From NCBI GenBank assembly GCA_030849065.1, contig JASAON010001555.1:1-54303 (forward strand): a stretch of DNA of 54,303 bases, in the 5' to 3' direction. The number at the start of each line of letters is the position of its first letter. Position 1 is the first letter of the stretch. Under the pieces are notes generated by a model that saw only the letters and a program-made list of their open reading frames with translations, ran no database searches and was not told the DNA's origin. Below are positions 35,697-46,132 of the stretch, piece after piece. Source of the stretch: Jaenimonas drosophilae. Lineage: Eukaryota; Euglenozoa; Kinetoplastea; Trypanosomatida; Trypanosomatidae. The position numbers and the translations under genes are program-made.

Positions 35697-37940
35697 ATGG
35701 ATGCGGAGCTATCTCAGCTGGTGCAGCGCTTTCAACGGCTGCAACAGGAGGAGGTTCAGAGCGCCATTAGCGAGCGCAACGCCGTGGAGATCGCCACCGC
35801 CATTGTGCAGAAGAAGTTGCTGGAGCTGCTCTTCACCACTGATGCAAAGGAGTACCTCACCTGGGACCAACTACGCCGAGAAGTCGTGGATGAGGTGATG
35901 GCAAGTGGTGGGCGCCTCAACGTGGTGGATCTCCCCAGCCTCCTCTCCGTCTCGCCGCAACAGATTGAACGTGTGATGGCCAACGTGCTCGAGGATGATC
36001 GTCTGTTGCTCGAGGGCGGTGAGCTCATCTCCACAGACCACCTCGACGGCCTCGTTGCCCAGGCGCAGGACCGCCTGACGGAGGAGGGCTCCCTCGCCAT
36101 CGCCGACTTCGCCAGCACACACCGCCTAACCTCCACCTTCGCGCTCCATCTCCTCACGAAGGCCATCGCAGATGGACGTTTGCATGCCGTGATGGATAAA
36201 GGTGCCACGTACACCACCGACTTTGTGCAGGCGCAGTGCATCATGGCACGTGCGGGCTTGATGGCGGCCACTAAACAGATTTGCATGGAGGATTTTGTGC
36301 GCCGGCACCATCTCTTTCTCCCGCTGCTCGATGTGGTGATTGAGCGCATCGCCGCGGAGGTGCCTGGCACCTTTGATGGCCACCTCTATTCCCCGCATGC
36401 CTTCGCGAGCTACCGACGAGAGCAGATTGATAACGTGTACCGCTCCAACGGCTTTGTGGGCTATGCGGTGCTCCAGCGTCTCGGTGTGGCCAACCCACGC
36501 CTCTACATGCTTCAGCGCTTCAATGGGGTGGAGGATGTGTTGCTGGCTAACACACGTGAAGAGGTGGTGACGGCCACGAAGAGCAAAGGGAAGAAGAAGC
36601 GGCAAACGGGTGGCAACAACAACAACAACAATGCATCTGCCAGTGTTTCTTCGTCGGTTGTTGGTGCGGCGGCAACGGAGGATCATCCTCTCAGCGGCTT
36701 TGCCCTGGCCAACGGCTTTCTTGCGGATCGAAGCATCTCTGGTATGGTGGGTCTTCAGCAGCTCGAGGATGAGGAGGTGTTGGCGCTACATCTGCCACCG
36801 CAACTTCCAGTGGGTGTAGATGCTGAGCGCGATGGCCTTGGACTACTTCCGCACTTCATTCACCACTTTGGTCGGCTCGCGGATTGCATTTATCTCCCCG
36901 AGCATGCGCTCTTCCTGAACCCAAAGGCGGGGGATGTGGTTCGTGAGGTGGTGCATGGCGTGTTGCATCCAACATCACCATCATCAGCACCACAACAGCA
37001 AGATTCCTTTGATCTTCGAAGCCACCCAGCGGCGATGGAGGCCTTGGCAGAAAAACTGCACCTCGGCCCCGTGGAGGAGTGCGACGAGCTCCTCATGGCG
37101 GTGGTGGAGCATTGGTCTACGGTGGTGGATGCGTTGGTGGCCGAGGCACAGCTCTCGCAACAGGATCGGGCCAAGACCAAACGCAAACATGCCATGGCAC
37201 AACTTCAGCAGCAGATGCAGCAGGCATGGATCCGCATCAACCTCCTCGCCAAGGGTATTGCGTGGGCCCAGGCGAAGCTGGATGAATCCGCACTTCAATC
37301 CATCTCCAGGCAGGTGCTCTCTTCCCATGGATTGCAGCTCTGCCGTCTTGTGGTGATGAATGAGGGCTACGAGGCTATGATGGAGGATGTGGAGGAGGAT
37401 GATGAAGCACATGCTGCTGCTGCCATCACGACGGGTTCTCTACGCAAGAAGATAAGAACCTTCAAGACGACCACACAAAAGGTGCTCCTCCCGTTGGTGG
37501 AGCTCGTTGAAGGGAAGGACCTCAACGCTCTGGTGGGTGCTCTCGAGGAGAGCTCCACCAGCGGCAGCATCGCCGTATCCAGCTTCTACCAGCCCAACAA
37601 GAAGATGGAGCGTGAGGCGAGTGCCGCCATGATTCATGAGCTGCGTGGCCACCTCGAGACATGCTCGTTGGCCGGGGCAGATGCCGCAGCGGCCGGACGA
37701 TTCTTTGCGCAAGCCTGTTCGTTTCTCCTTCATGCGTGTGCTAGGGTGCATGTGGAGGTATCTGGCAAGGCGGTCTCGGCTGTGGTGGCCTTCCTCCGGC
37801 AGGAGCCTGGGGTGTCTGACACACTTGCTGAGGTTCATGGCATCGTGGTGGAGGCACTCAACCAGCAAAGTCTGTCTGCGGATGCAGCAGCTGCGCTGGA
37901 GGCCTTTCGCCACAAGGTGCTGATGGGTGAAGGTGCGTAG
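35697..37940 (+). CDS. UFL1: E3 UFM1-protein ligase 1
   Basis: 747 residues; human UFL1 has 794. UFL1 is the E3-like scaffold that transfers UFM1 to targets such as ribosomal protein uL24 at the ER. The N-terminus follows the family closely: a short helix, then SERNAVEIATAIVQKKLLEL, KEYLTWDQLRREV, GGRLNVVDLPSLLSV and a row of winged-helix repeats (EEGSLAIADFASTHRL). RREQIDNVYRSNGFVGYAVLQRLG matches the human [20 protein letters not shown] segment in position and pattern. Lys-rich and Asn-rich insertions lie near residue 290-310 and an acidic linker near 560-575. The start is the ATG after the acceptor at 35644; the long upstream extension is rejected. Confidence 0.88.
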   Translation: MDAELSQLVQRFQRLQQEEVQSAISERNAVEIATAIVQKKLLELLFTTDAKEYLTWDQLRREVVDEVMASGGRLNVVDLPSLLSVSPQQIERVMANVLEDDRLLLEGGELISTDHLDGLVAQAQDRLTEEGSLAIADFASTHRLTSTFALHLLTKAIADGRLHAVMDKGATYTTDFVQAQCIMARAGLMAATKQICMEDFVRRHHLFLPLLDVVIERIAAEVPGTFDGHLYSPHAFASYRREQIDNVYRSNGFVGYAVLQRLGVANPRLYMLQRFNGVEDVLLANTREEVVTATKSKGKKKRQTGGNNNNNNASASVSSSVVGAAATEDHPLSGFALANGFLADRSISGMVGLQQLEDEEVLALHLPPQLPVGVDAERDGLGLLPHFIHHFGRLADCIYLPEHALFLNPKAGDVVREVVHGVLHPTSPSSAPQQQDSFDLRSHPAAMEALAEKLHLGPVEECDELLMAVVEHWSTVVDALVAEAQLSQQDRAKTKRKHAMAQLQQQMQQAWIRINLLAKGIAWAQAKLDESALQSISRQVLSSHGLQLCRLVVMNEGYEAMMEDVEEDDEAHAAAAITTGSLRKKIRTFKTTTQKVLLPLVELVEGKDLNALVGALEESSTSGSIAVSSFYQPNKKMEREASAAMIHELRGHLETCSLAGADAAAAGRFFAQACSFLLHACARVHVEVSGKAVSAVVAFLRQEPGVSDTLAEVHGIVVEALNQQSLSADAAAALEAFRHKVLMGEGA

Positions 37941-38206
37941 CCCCACGGCGGATGAAGAAGAGATTTCAAGATTGATATGTTCTGGATTGTTGTTGTTGCT
38001 GTTGTGGGGAGGTGGAACACCATCTCCCCTGGGATGTGCAGAATGAATTGCCGTACATCCCACTGCTGCTTCTGCTTCTTCCCTCTCTTGCGTTGTGTGT
38101 GTGTGTGCGTGCGTGCATTGGTGTTTAGGGTTGGCCATCATCGTGTTGTGGTACCGTGGCTCCCATCTACCCAGTATTCGCACAACAAGGATTCATTTCC
38201 TTATGC
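37941..38206 (+). other. intergenic spacer with a 10-bp hairpin and acceptor at about 38127-38128
   Basis: A perfect-length stem, GGGGAGGTGG against CCATCTCCCC (one G-U), closes an AACA loop at 38006-38029. It lies in the UFL1 3' UTR. The AFG1 acceptor is GTTTAG with the AG near 38127-38128. No gene seen. Confidence 0.55.
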
Positions 38207-39724
38207 ATGCGGCGTAGCGCACGGCACCTCCTCTCGTCATGGGCGTCGGAGATCAACGGGCTACATCTCAGCGTTTCAGAGGCCTACGAGCAGCTGGTCC
38301 GCAAGAAGGTGCTGCAGCATCATCCGCAACAACAGCAGCTTGCGGAGGCTTGCACCACCCTTTCACAACTCATCCAATCATCGGAGCACCCGCCTGGAGG
38401 AGGCAGGCATGATGCGGTGGTGGGCTGGCTTCCTTCGTGGCGGAGGCATGCGGGCACCTCTTCACCTGGTGTGGTGGAGCGGAGCTCATCCATGTTGCGC
38501 GAATGGATCCAACAACTTAGATGCTTCGGTCGCGCTGGCAGCCTCAGCACGCTCGCCGAGGCCGAGAGTATTGGCTGCGCTAACAAGCGCGGCTTATACA
38601 TCTGGGGCGATGTTGGTGTGGGGAAGACGCTGATGCTGGATCTCTTTGATCTCTGTGCCACACCTCTTCCCAAGCGACGGGCGCACCTCCACTCCTTCAT
38701 CACAGATGTGCAGGACCGCCTCATCGCCAGCGAGGCGGAGCTTCGCCAAATACGTCGGGCGGCACTCACGGCTGCGGAGAAACGTGCCGTGGCGGGGCTG
38801 CGACCGATGCACCTCGTTGTGAGCCAGGTACTGCGCGAGAGCCCCATCTTGTGTTTTGATGAGTTCCAAACCTTTGATGTGGCACACGCCGCGCTGCTCG
38901 CCTCCTTCTTCTCCACAGCCTTCTCCCAAGGCGTGTACTTCATCACAACGAGCAATCGAGCCCCGCTCGATCTATGTACCGCCTCCTCCTCCTTCAGCGC
39001 CTTCGCTGCAAGCATTCATCAGTACTGCCAAGTGGTGGAGGTGCGTGGGGTGGCGGATCATCGCATGCAAGGGGCAGAGGATGGCCCGCATGATCGTGTA
39101 TTTGTGTTTCCCGCCACACGAGATGCAACAGAGCAGCTCATTCGTCGCGTGGAGCGCGGCTTTCGTGGAAGGGAGGAGGTGGTGTGGGAGCGTGGCCGCG
39201 TGATTCCCCACCGCGGCCGTGAGCTCATCATCCCATATAGTTGTGGCGGTGTGGCTGTTTATGACTTTGTGGAGATGTGTGGTGCCTCCCCGGGCCTCTC
39301 TCCGCTCGATTATCAGCTGTTGGCCGCCAATTTTCACACCATTCTCATCACGAACGTTCCGCAGGTTGGTCTGGCCAACTGCGACCTCTCCCATCGCTTC
39401 ATTGTGTTGGTGGATGAGCTCTACCAACACCACGTGAAGCTACTCCTCACCGTGCAGGTTCCGTGGGCCCACGTGATGGATGGCACAAGCTTCTGGGGAG
39501 GGATGGATTCACTTGGGGGAGGGGGAGGGAGCTACTACTGTGAGGGGGATGATGATCGAAGTAGCTGCGCCACCACGGTGAGTTCCTTCCATAATGAGGA
39601 GGAGCGTATGAGCTATGCACGTGTACGCAGCCGCCTGCATGAGATGGGCTCCGCACTCTACTTACTTCGCGACCATCGTGAATTCGTCGTGGAGGATTAT
39701 AACTTCAACGCCCTCATTCAGTGA
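38207..39724 (+). CDS. AFG1: AFG1-like mitochondrial ATPase
   Basis: 505 residues. AFG1/LACE1 is an AAA-like P-loop ATPase of the mitochondrial inner membrane that helps to degrade or extract unassembled respiratory subunits. MRRSARHLLSSWASEING is a short presequence. The family's YEQLVRKKVLQHHPQQQQLA helix precedes the Walker A motif GDVGVGKT at 134-141. Walker B is ILCFDEFQT with Asp218 and Glu219, and FITTSNRAPLDL is the sensor region. LSHRFIVLVDELYQHHVKL closes the domain. A Gly-rich loop near 430-440 is an insertion. The GTG at 38156 is not a start; two ATGs at 38203 and 38207 compete, and only 38207 is in frame. Confidence 0.9.
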   Translation: MRRSARHLLSSWASEINGLHLSVSEAYEQLVRKKVLQHHPQQQQLAEACTTLSQLIQSSEHPPGGGRHDAVVGWLPSWRRHAGTSSPGVVERSSSMLREWIQQLRCFGRAGSLSTLAEAESIGCANKRGLYIWGDVGVGKTLMLDLFDLCATPLPKRRAHLHSFITDVQDRLIASEAELRQIRRAALTAAEKRAVAGLRPMHLVVSQVLRESPILCFDEFQTFDVAHAALLASFFSTAFSQGVYFITTSNRAPLDLCTASSSFSAFAASIHQYCQVVEVRGVADHRMQGAEDGPHDRVFVFPATRDATEQLIRRVERGFRGREEVVWERGRVIPHRGRELIIPYSCGGVAVYDFVEMCGASPGLSPLDYQLLAANFHTILITNVPQVGLANCDLSHRFIVLVDELYQHHVKLLLTVQVPWAHVMDGTSFWGGMDSLGGGGGSYYCEGDDDRSSCATTVSSFHNEEERMSYARVRSRLHEMGSALYLLRDHREFVVEDYNFNALIQ

Positions 39725-40018
39725 GATGCACCCCTGCTCTTCCAACCTCTTTTGGCATCCGCGACACGTATGTGGGTGTGTTTGCTTCTCTACTCACGAA
39801 TGAAAAGTTGCACCACCAGCACCAACTCGTGCCATGCCCCTCATACATACTCTCCTGTTTCGCTCATCTGATTCTCTTTTCTTCTCTCATGTTTCTTTTT
39901 TTTTTTGTGGCCACGTGAAGCGTCTTTTTCTCCACCCAATATACAAGCATCAACATCATCTCAACACCAGCTTCTCGTACTTTCCTCACCCCCCAAAAAA
40001 ACACACACGTACATCTCC
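39725..40018 (+). promoter_or_regulatory. intergenic spacer, pyrimidine-rich
   Basis: A TTCTCTTTTCTTCTCTCATG-type tract (39868-39906) and a following GAAG around 39918-39919 offer an acceptor for the hydrolase gene. The rest of the leader is C/A-rich. No gene seen. Confidence 0.45.
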
Positions 40019-41041
40019 ATGGATTCCAACCCTTCCTCCCCGAGTGGCCTGGTGGGGGAAGTCAGCGATCATCTCGACCCCAGCCGCTACCACGACCGCT
40101 TCGCCCACATTGGCCGCTGCCCTCGCACCGGCAAGGACCTCACTCTCTGCTACAACACCTTTGGTGATGCAAGCCATCCATGTGTGCTCCTCGTCCAGGG
40201 CCTGGGCACCTCTCTTCTTGGCTACTCCCTCGCCTTCATTGAGCATCTTGTGCGTGCGGGCTTCTTTGTGGTGCGCTACGACAACCGCGATGTTGGACGG
40301 AGCACCACCTTCGAAGAATTCGCATCACCTTCCCTGGCTCGCTATGCCTTGCCGGCGTGGGCATCGGTTGGGGAGCGTGTTCCTTACACACTCATGGAGA
40401 TGATGGAGGATGGTATGGCCCTACTCACCGCCGTCGGGGTGGAGAAGGCCCACGTGGTGGGCATGAGTATGGGAGGCATGATTGTGCAGCTCATGGCTAT
40501 TCATCATCCGGAGCGGGTGCTCAGCCTCAACATCATCTTCTCCCACATGGGTGGTTGTGATGCCGTGGAGCCAGGATACATGACGTACCTACGCTTCCTT
40601 AAGCAGCCCAAGAGCAAATCGCAGGAGGATCTCATTGAGCACATGTTGTGGTACATCAAATTCCTCAGCCAAGGCCAGCACGATGGAACAGAGGAGGAGC
40701 TCCGTGAGTACTTCCGACGATCCTTTGAGCGCAATGGCTACACAGACTTCAATGGCCAAGGACGGCAGATTGCCGCGCTGATGCGCCAGACGAGCAGGCG
40801 AACGGCTCTACAACACCTTCGCTGCCCGACAGTGGTTCTCCACGGTGCCCTTGATCCGCTGATTCCTGTGGAAAACGGCTACCGTCTCGCCGCAACCATC
40901 CCACATGCGAAGTTGGTGGTGTACCCCACACTAGGCCACGACTTCCCGCCCTCACTCTACTCAGATATGACGGCGGAGATCATTCTCAATGCACGAAGAA
41001 CAGGGGCAGAGAGCTCAGTCCGCGCGACATGCTCTGCCTGA
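40019..41041 (+). CDS. alpha/beta hydrolase
   Basis: 340 residues, one alpha/beta-hydrolase fold. The nucleophile elbow GMSMGG puts Ser150 at the turn. Asp279 in HGALDPLIP and His307 in LGHDFP complete the catalytic triad. The oxyanion segment is QGLGTS. The protein resembles bacterial aclacinomycin methylesterase/haloperoxidase-like hydrolases, a group common in protists and sometimes acquired from bacteria. The substrate cannot be predicted. No signal peptide or membrane helix is visible. The start is the first ATG after the C/A-rich leader; the frame upstream to 39905 crosses the pyrimidine tract. Confidence 0.87.
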   Translation: MDSNPSSPSGLVGEVSDHLDPSRYHDRFAHIGRCPRTGKDLTLCYNTFGDASHPCVLLVQGLGTSLLGYSLAFIEHLVRAGFFVVRYDNRDVGRSTTFEEFASPSLARYALPAWASVGERVPYTLMEMMEDGMALLTAVGVEKAHVVGMSMGGMIVQLMAIHHPERVLSLNIIFSHMGGCDAVEPGYMTYLRFLKQPKSKSQEDLIEHMLWYIKFLSQGQHDGTEEELREYFRRSFERNGYTDFNGQGRQIAALMRQTSRRTALQHLRCPTVVLHGALDPLIPVENGYRLAATIPHAKLVVYPTLGHDFPPSLYSDMTAEIILNARRTGAESSVRATCSA

Positions 41042-42426
41042 TTGCCAGCCCTCTTTCCCCCCTCTTGCACACACACACACACGTTTGGTCCATGCAGCAT
41101 ATCCGATTTGGGCTCTTTCTGCTATTTTTCCCCTACCCTACAATACATTCACTGCTTCATCACGATGGAGCACTCGTGTGTGGCGCACTTATATGCTTCA
41201 CGTGGCGCTCGTTCCGTTGCTTTCGATTCCGTTGGCTGATGATTAGCTCTCCTCCTCTCTGAGGTTCATCATGCCAACATGATGTGGCCACTACGCAACA
41301 GCCAAGTATTGCTCGCCATTCTACTGTAGCGCTCCATATACATCTCTGCGCGAGATTGCCTTCCTTGTGATGATGATGATGATGATGATGATGCACTCTC
41401 TGTCTTCCTCTCTGTTTTTTTTTTCTCTCTCTCTGCTTTCATCTCCACGCGCTCACACTCACGCTCACTTCACAGTTCTACGCCGAGATCTTTCCAGCAA
41501 GAAAACAAGCTTCGCTTCTATTTCGGTTTTTGTTCGTTCGCCGTGTAGTCATTCCTTGTTGTTGAGCTACGAGCGTTCATTCTCTGGTGAGTATCCTCTT
41601 CTGTCACCGTCATCGTTGTGAGTAACTCAACTCTCCAGGAAGCATCATTTCTTTGCTGTTCATTACAGCAAGACACTTCCAGAGTAGGAGATATTTTCAG
41701 AGAGCCACCCAACTCACCCACGCAAGACGAGCAGAGCAAAGGGATCGTCGGCTGTGAGAAGTATTTAGGATTTTCTTTTCTTTCGAGACAAGGAACTCAA
41801 CCCCAAAGCCTGGACGCGTACTTCGCCCTTCACACAAGGAAGCGCTCACACAAAGGTAGGTTGCTCTCTGCTCAGATTCTCAACACGCTCAGACCGCTGT
41901 TGAGTCAGCCTCCTGTTTTCGACCCCCCTTCGCTAGTTGTGAGTACCTTTTTGTATCTTTTTTTTTGTTGATTTCATTCTTTTTTAGCTGTTTTTTTTCG
42001 TTGTGGTTTTTTCCCCTTGTTTCACTTCGTTGGATTGTGCCCATCTCGTCTGCGGAGAGCAAGCATTGCACACTCTCTGTTTGCCCCTCTCACACACCAC
42101 TGCTCACACCATCCCCCCCAAAAAAAAACAAAACAAAACACCACCTCCAAAAAGGATCACACATCCCATCAACCACCTCACTTCACACTCAGGTTCAGCT
42201 CACCCGTCGTCGTTGTTCCATTGAGCTCTTGCCGTACGCAGAACAGAACTACCCGGCTCGTCGCTGACTTCACCCGTGTGTGCCCGTGTGAGTGTGTACC
42301 CTCTTTTTGATTGAGTTGCTTGTGTGTACTATTTCAGGTATCCAACCCTTCAATCACACACCAACCTTCTCCAACACACCAAACCTTCTGACTAGGAGAG
42401 ACTGTGTCATTTGTGTGCAGGATCTG
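41042..42426 (+). other. 1.4-kb region without a confident gene, 5' of the phosphatase
   Basis: A TGA triplet repeat (about 41368-41393) is followed by a run of T and CT repeats, several pyrimidine tracts and many candidate AGs (for example about 41474, 42192 and 42340). The 117-codon frame at 41618-41971 has no codon bias and no recognisable domain. Three copies of GTGAGTA occur at 41587, 41618 and 41939. The stretch is best read as a long, possibly multi-acceptor 5' UTR of the phosphatase gene. Confidence 0.45.
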
Positions 42427-43314
42427 ATGCAGGTTCCCTTTCAACGCAAGCGTGGATTGTCATTTCGTGAGGAGTACATTCACACCTTTGATGCAGAACT
42501 CAGTCATACCTCACCTTGCATGACACCCAAATCACCCTTCAAGGGAACCACCGCCCTCATCCCAGCCCAGAGCGATGCGCATCGTGGCCGAATCACCGTT
42601 GTGCTTGACCTGGATGAAACGCTGGTGTACGCCCGCGAAGGGCCCCTCTACGTACGCCCAGGAGTGGAGGCACTGCTCGCCTTCCTCTCTGAACATTGCG
42701 AGGTGGTGGTTTGGACCTCCGGCCTCCCGAGCTATGCAGCCGCCGTCATCGCCGAGATTGACCGCCACAACGCCGTTCAACACGTCATTAGCCGCCATGT
42801 TTCTTGGCAGAAGTCGGGATCTCAGAAGGACCTCCGGATGCTGGGGCGCGACCTGAACTCCACCATCATCTTTGAAAACACCCCCGATTGTGTGGTTGGC
42901 CAGGAGGGGAACGCCGTTCTTCTTCCAGACTACTACGGCGGTGAGCTGCAGGACGAAACTCTGCAGCATGTTCTCGCCCTCATCAAGGAGCTTGTCAGCC
43001 GACGGGAGAGCGATTCCATTACGGTTCCTCAATTCATTCGCGCCTGCCCACAGCTCTGCCTGTGCTCTCTCCCCTCCGATAGCGGGATGGAGATGCACTG
43101 CTACTGCCTCGGTGCCGAGTATGAAGATGGCGAGGGGCTCTCCACTCCATCCACCACACTCACCACCTCATCCAGCGTTAGTAGCTTCGAGGTTGTGGCA
43201 TCGACTCAGTGCCGAGGATGGATCTCCGATGCAGAGAGCCACCTCGCTGACAGCCGCGGCGCCGCTCCTCTACGCAGAAGGAGCTCTACCCTTACCATGA
43301 TGATTCCAGCGTAA
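42427..43314 (+). CDS. FCP1/SCP-like DxDxT phosphatase (CTD-phosphatase-like)
   Basis: 295 residues. The catalytic HAD motif is DLDET at residues 61-65, followed by the conserved aspartyl-phosphatase elements LYVRPGVEALL and VVVWTSGLPSYA, and RDLNSTIIFENTPDC as motif III. This is the NLI-interacting-factor (NIF) catalytic domain of small CTD phosphatases. In this group the enzymes dephosphorylate serine, but trypanosomatid RNA polymerase II lacks the canonical heptad, so the substrate is open. The C-terminal ~80 residues are Ser/Thr-rich and disordered. There is no BRCT domain. The C-terminus MMIPA is not a PTS1 signal. Non-coding sequence on both sides is unusually long: about 1.4 kb upstream and 7.6 kb downstream. 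Confidence 0.85.
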   Translation: MQVPFQRKRGLSFREEYIHTFDAELSHTSPCMTPKSPFKGTTALIPAQSDAHRGRITVVLDLDETLVYAREGPLYVRPGVEALLAFLSEHCEVVVWTSGLPSYAAAVIAEIDRHNAVQHVISRHVSWQKSGSQKDLRMLGRDLNSTIIFENTPDCVVGQEGNAVLLPDYYGGELQDETLQHVLALIKELVSRRESDSITVPQFIRACPQLCLCSLPSDSGMEMHCYCLGAEYEDGEGLSTPSTTLTTSSSVSSFEVVASTQCRGWISDAESHLADSRGAAPLRRRSSTLTMMIPA

Positions 43315-44749
43315 GTGCGTGAATGACGCTTCCCCACCCCCTACAGTCAGAGAGAGAGAGAGGTAGGCTCTAAGCCCTCCCGTGAGTGACCCAAACGGCA
43401 TGCGCAAGATGTTTGCTTTGTTGTTGTTTTCGGTTCCTCTGGTGTGGTTGATGGCCTTATTCTGCACATCCACTCCCCCTCCCCCTCCCCTTCCCCCCCT
43501 CCCCCCAAACTCCTCCGCCACCCACATGAGGTCTTGCGTCGTCAGCATCTTGCGCCTCCTCGACAACCCCTCACACAAGCAAACAGAAAATCGTGTGTCA
43601 TCAGAAGATGATACCGAAACATGCACGTTTGGGCAGCTTTTTTTTGTTCCACTGGGCGTTGTAGTATAAACAGAAGGCCGGGTTTTCGGCGACCAAGACG
43701 ACCTCCGCGCCTCCAGCCCGCCTCTCTCTCTCTCCTCTCTGCCAAACGCACCCCTCCTCCGCCTCTTCCTCCTTCAGTTGGTTTGTGGTTGTACTGGCTC
43801 ACGAAGACTGGCCCAACTCCATTGACGTGAGAATCCGAGCCGAGAGAGGGGGACTGTCGGGCCACCAACTGGTGAACCCCATTTCATTCCCCCCCCTCTC
43901 TCTTAGCCAACGCCAATTGCAGTTGTGTTGTTGCACTCTTTTCCTTTTATTTTTCCGTTTTGCTTTCTCTTTTTTTTTTTCGTTTTTGTTGTTGTTTGTT
44001 GTTGTTTGCTTCCTTCCTGCGACACCCCCACATCCCACTCTCTCATCTTTCTCTCTCACACACACCCCTCTTTATGAAATCCTCCGCTTTCCCTCACCCT
44101 TCCAGCCACGTGTACGTGATTGCACTACCCGGGCATGATCATCACCGCGTACCGTGCACCTCAAACAATTGTTTGCCCACTTCGTTGATGCCAGACGCCC
44201 CTTCTCTGTTTGCTTCTTAGTTCATGTCGCTGTAGTTGTTTATTGCGAGGGTAATCTGCTGTTGTGTAAGCAGTACATTCTGAACCCATGACAACGGGAT
44301 GCAACAACAACAATCAACAACAAAAACATACGATACCTTTTCACCACCTTCTCCTTTTTGCCCTCCTCGATATTGAGTGATGGGCCCCCCTCTCTCTCTC
44401 TCTCAGTTGCCCCTCCTCTCCCCATCTCACAACGTTGGCAGCGCTTGTTTGGTCTTCACTCTCCAACACTTGCTTGAGGTGGAGGTGGGGAAAACCGTGC
44501 ATGGAATAATGAATAATAAAGTGAAGATGCAGAGATGGAAAACGTATCCAGAAGTGCGTTTGGACAGGCGCACTCGCACAAGCGCCCATGGTGATTGGTT
44601 AGGATCACCGTGGAACACCATCTCCCAAGCTGCGGGATGTGCTGTGTGAGTCATGATCAGAATGTTGGCCAAACGCTTTTATCTAGGTTTTTCCAACTGT
44701 GTGTTTCACACTTCAGAACAAACTTTTCAGTGATATCTCGCTTCCCTCT

Positions 44750-44880
44750 CTACTGTATACGTTCGTTTCTCTATACGTATATACGTGCTCATGTATATTT
44801 TCATTTTATATGTATATGTTTATCCTTTCATGCCTGTATATACACACTCAATCGTAGGTGTATACATATACGTCATGGAT
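44750..44880 (+). other. AT-rich TATA/GTAT-rich block
   Basis: A stretch unusually rich in alternating A and T (several TATAC, GTATAT and ATATGTATATG segments) in an otherwise C/T-rich region. It contains no gene. Confidence 0.55.
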
Positions 44881-44990
44881 GAGGAAGACTGTGTCTGTGT
44901 GTGCATGGATGGGGAACCATCATAGTCCTGGATTGGTGCAGCCGAGGCTGGATCAAACTCATCAAGGCACACACACACAGACACGCAACA

Positions 44991-45037
44991 CACACCAATG
45001 CTGCTGTGGGAGCATTTCCCACAACAGCATTGGTGTG
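44991..45037 (+). repeat. 21-bp near-perfect hairpin
   Basis: The arms are 44991-45011 and 45017-45037, with a five-base GCATT loop. All positions pair except one C/A mismatch. It is the strongest local inverted repeat that I found in the gap. Confidence 0.9.
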
Positions 45038-46132
45038 TGCGTACCCCTTCCGTCTTCCGTCTATCCTCCCAAACTCGAGGATACAACCACAACGGCAAAC
45101 ACACTCACACCATCTCTCTTCCCTTTCCCTCCTCCCCTCCCACCCTTTCAGTTTTGTTTTGCTTCGCTTCTGATTATGTATATCGGCGCCGTTCTTCTTG
45201 CACCTCTCCATTTTGAATTCCTGTTGTTCCTGTTCTGAAAGAACCGGTACATGAAAAAAAAAAGAGGCAAAACACTTGAGAAACACACGTAACACACCAG
45301 TGAACCCTTTGACACATGCTTGTAATTTCTAATAAGTGAGCTCATACTTTGTATATATGAAAACAAAAAACAAGTGCGGCGGCATGCCCCCATTCCCCCT
45401 TTTTTTTCTTACACTTAATCTCCAACATCTCTCGTCGCCATAAACGGACGAAGTGAAGTGATTTTATCACTGCAGAAGCTTGGAGTTGTTTCTGTTTCTG
45501 TTTCTGCCAGCACACTACAGTATATACTTTTATTTTGTTCTTTTTTTTATTTTGGATGCTTTCATTTGGATGTCTTCTTTCTTGTATGTTTCATTTCCTG
45601 CTCGTGTACTTAAGGGTCTTTATTTGTTTATTTTGCCGACGTTCTTTTTTTTTTTTGCTCGATTTGTATTTGTGGTTCAGCTTGCTTCGTAGTGAGTTGA
45701 TGAGAGACGATTCTCCGTTCTTTCCAATGCTATGCTTGATTGTGTATATGAAACGCTCGGTCACCGCCATCGAGTGACCTCCAGCCAGAATGGGAGAGAT
45801 GGGCTGTTGCTGCCATTGAAGTGGTGGAGGTGGGTTTTTTTCGTTTGTGCTTTTTGTTTTCTCTTCTTCTTGACGGACGACATGCACACATGCAGCAGTT
45901 GTGAGGTTCTGCCATGTCAAGTGTTGGAACGCCGTCGTGAACGCTGTGGATGGAATGATTTGGGGTAGCACAGGTGATGGCGAGAGATTTGAGCTGCAGA
46001 GACATTCTCTTGGGCCATCATGTGGCTTCTGATCCAGCCGCGTTTACGTCTGCTGTTTCTGTTTGTGCCGTCCGGCGGTTTTCTCACGTACATGCTACTC
46101 GCCCTCCACCTCCACAACCTCGAGAGCCGTCT

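Noticed and set aside
41618..41971. A 117-codon frame before the phosphatase
   Set aside because: It starts with GTG, lacks third-position G/C bias, crosses splice-acceptor-like tracts and ends in a T-rich run.
43460..43520. Homopyrimidine stretch as H-DNA or regulatory element
   Set aside because: Such C/T tracts are common splice signals in this genome type; no mirror symmetry of note was found.
44858..45238. A 126-codon frame covering the 21-bp hairpin
   Set aside because: Low-complexity His/Thr/Cys codons from CA repeats, with no conserved motif.
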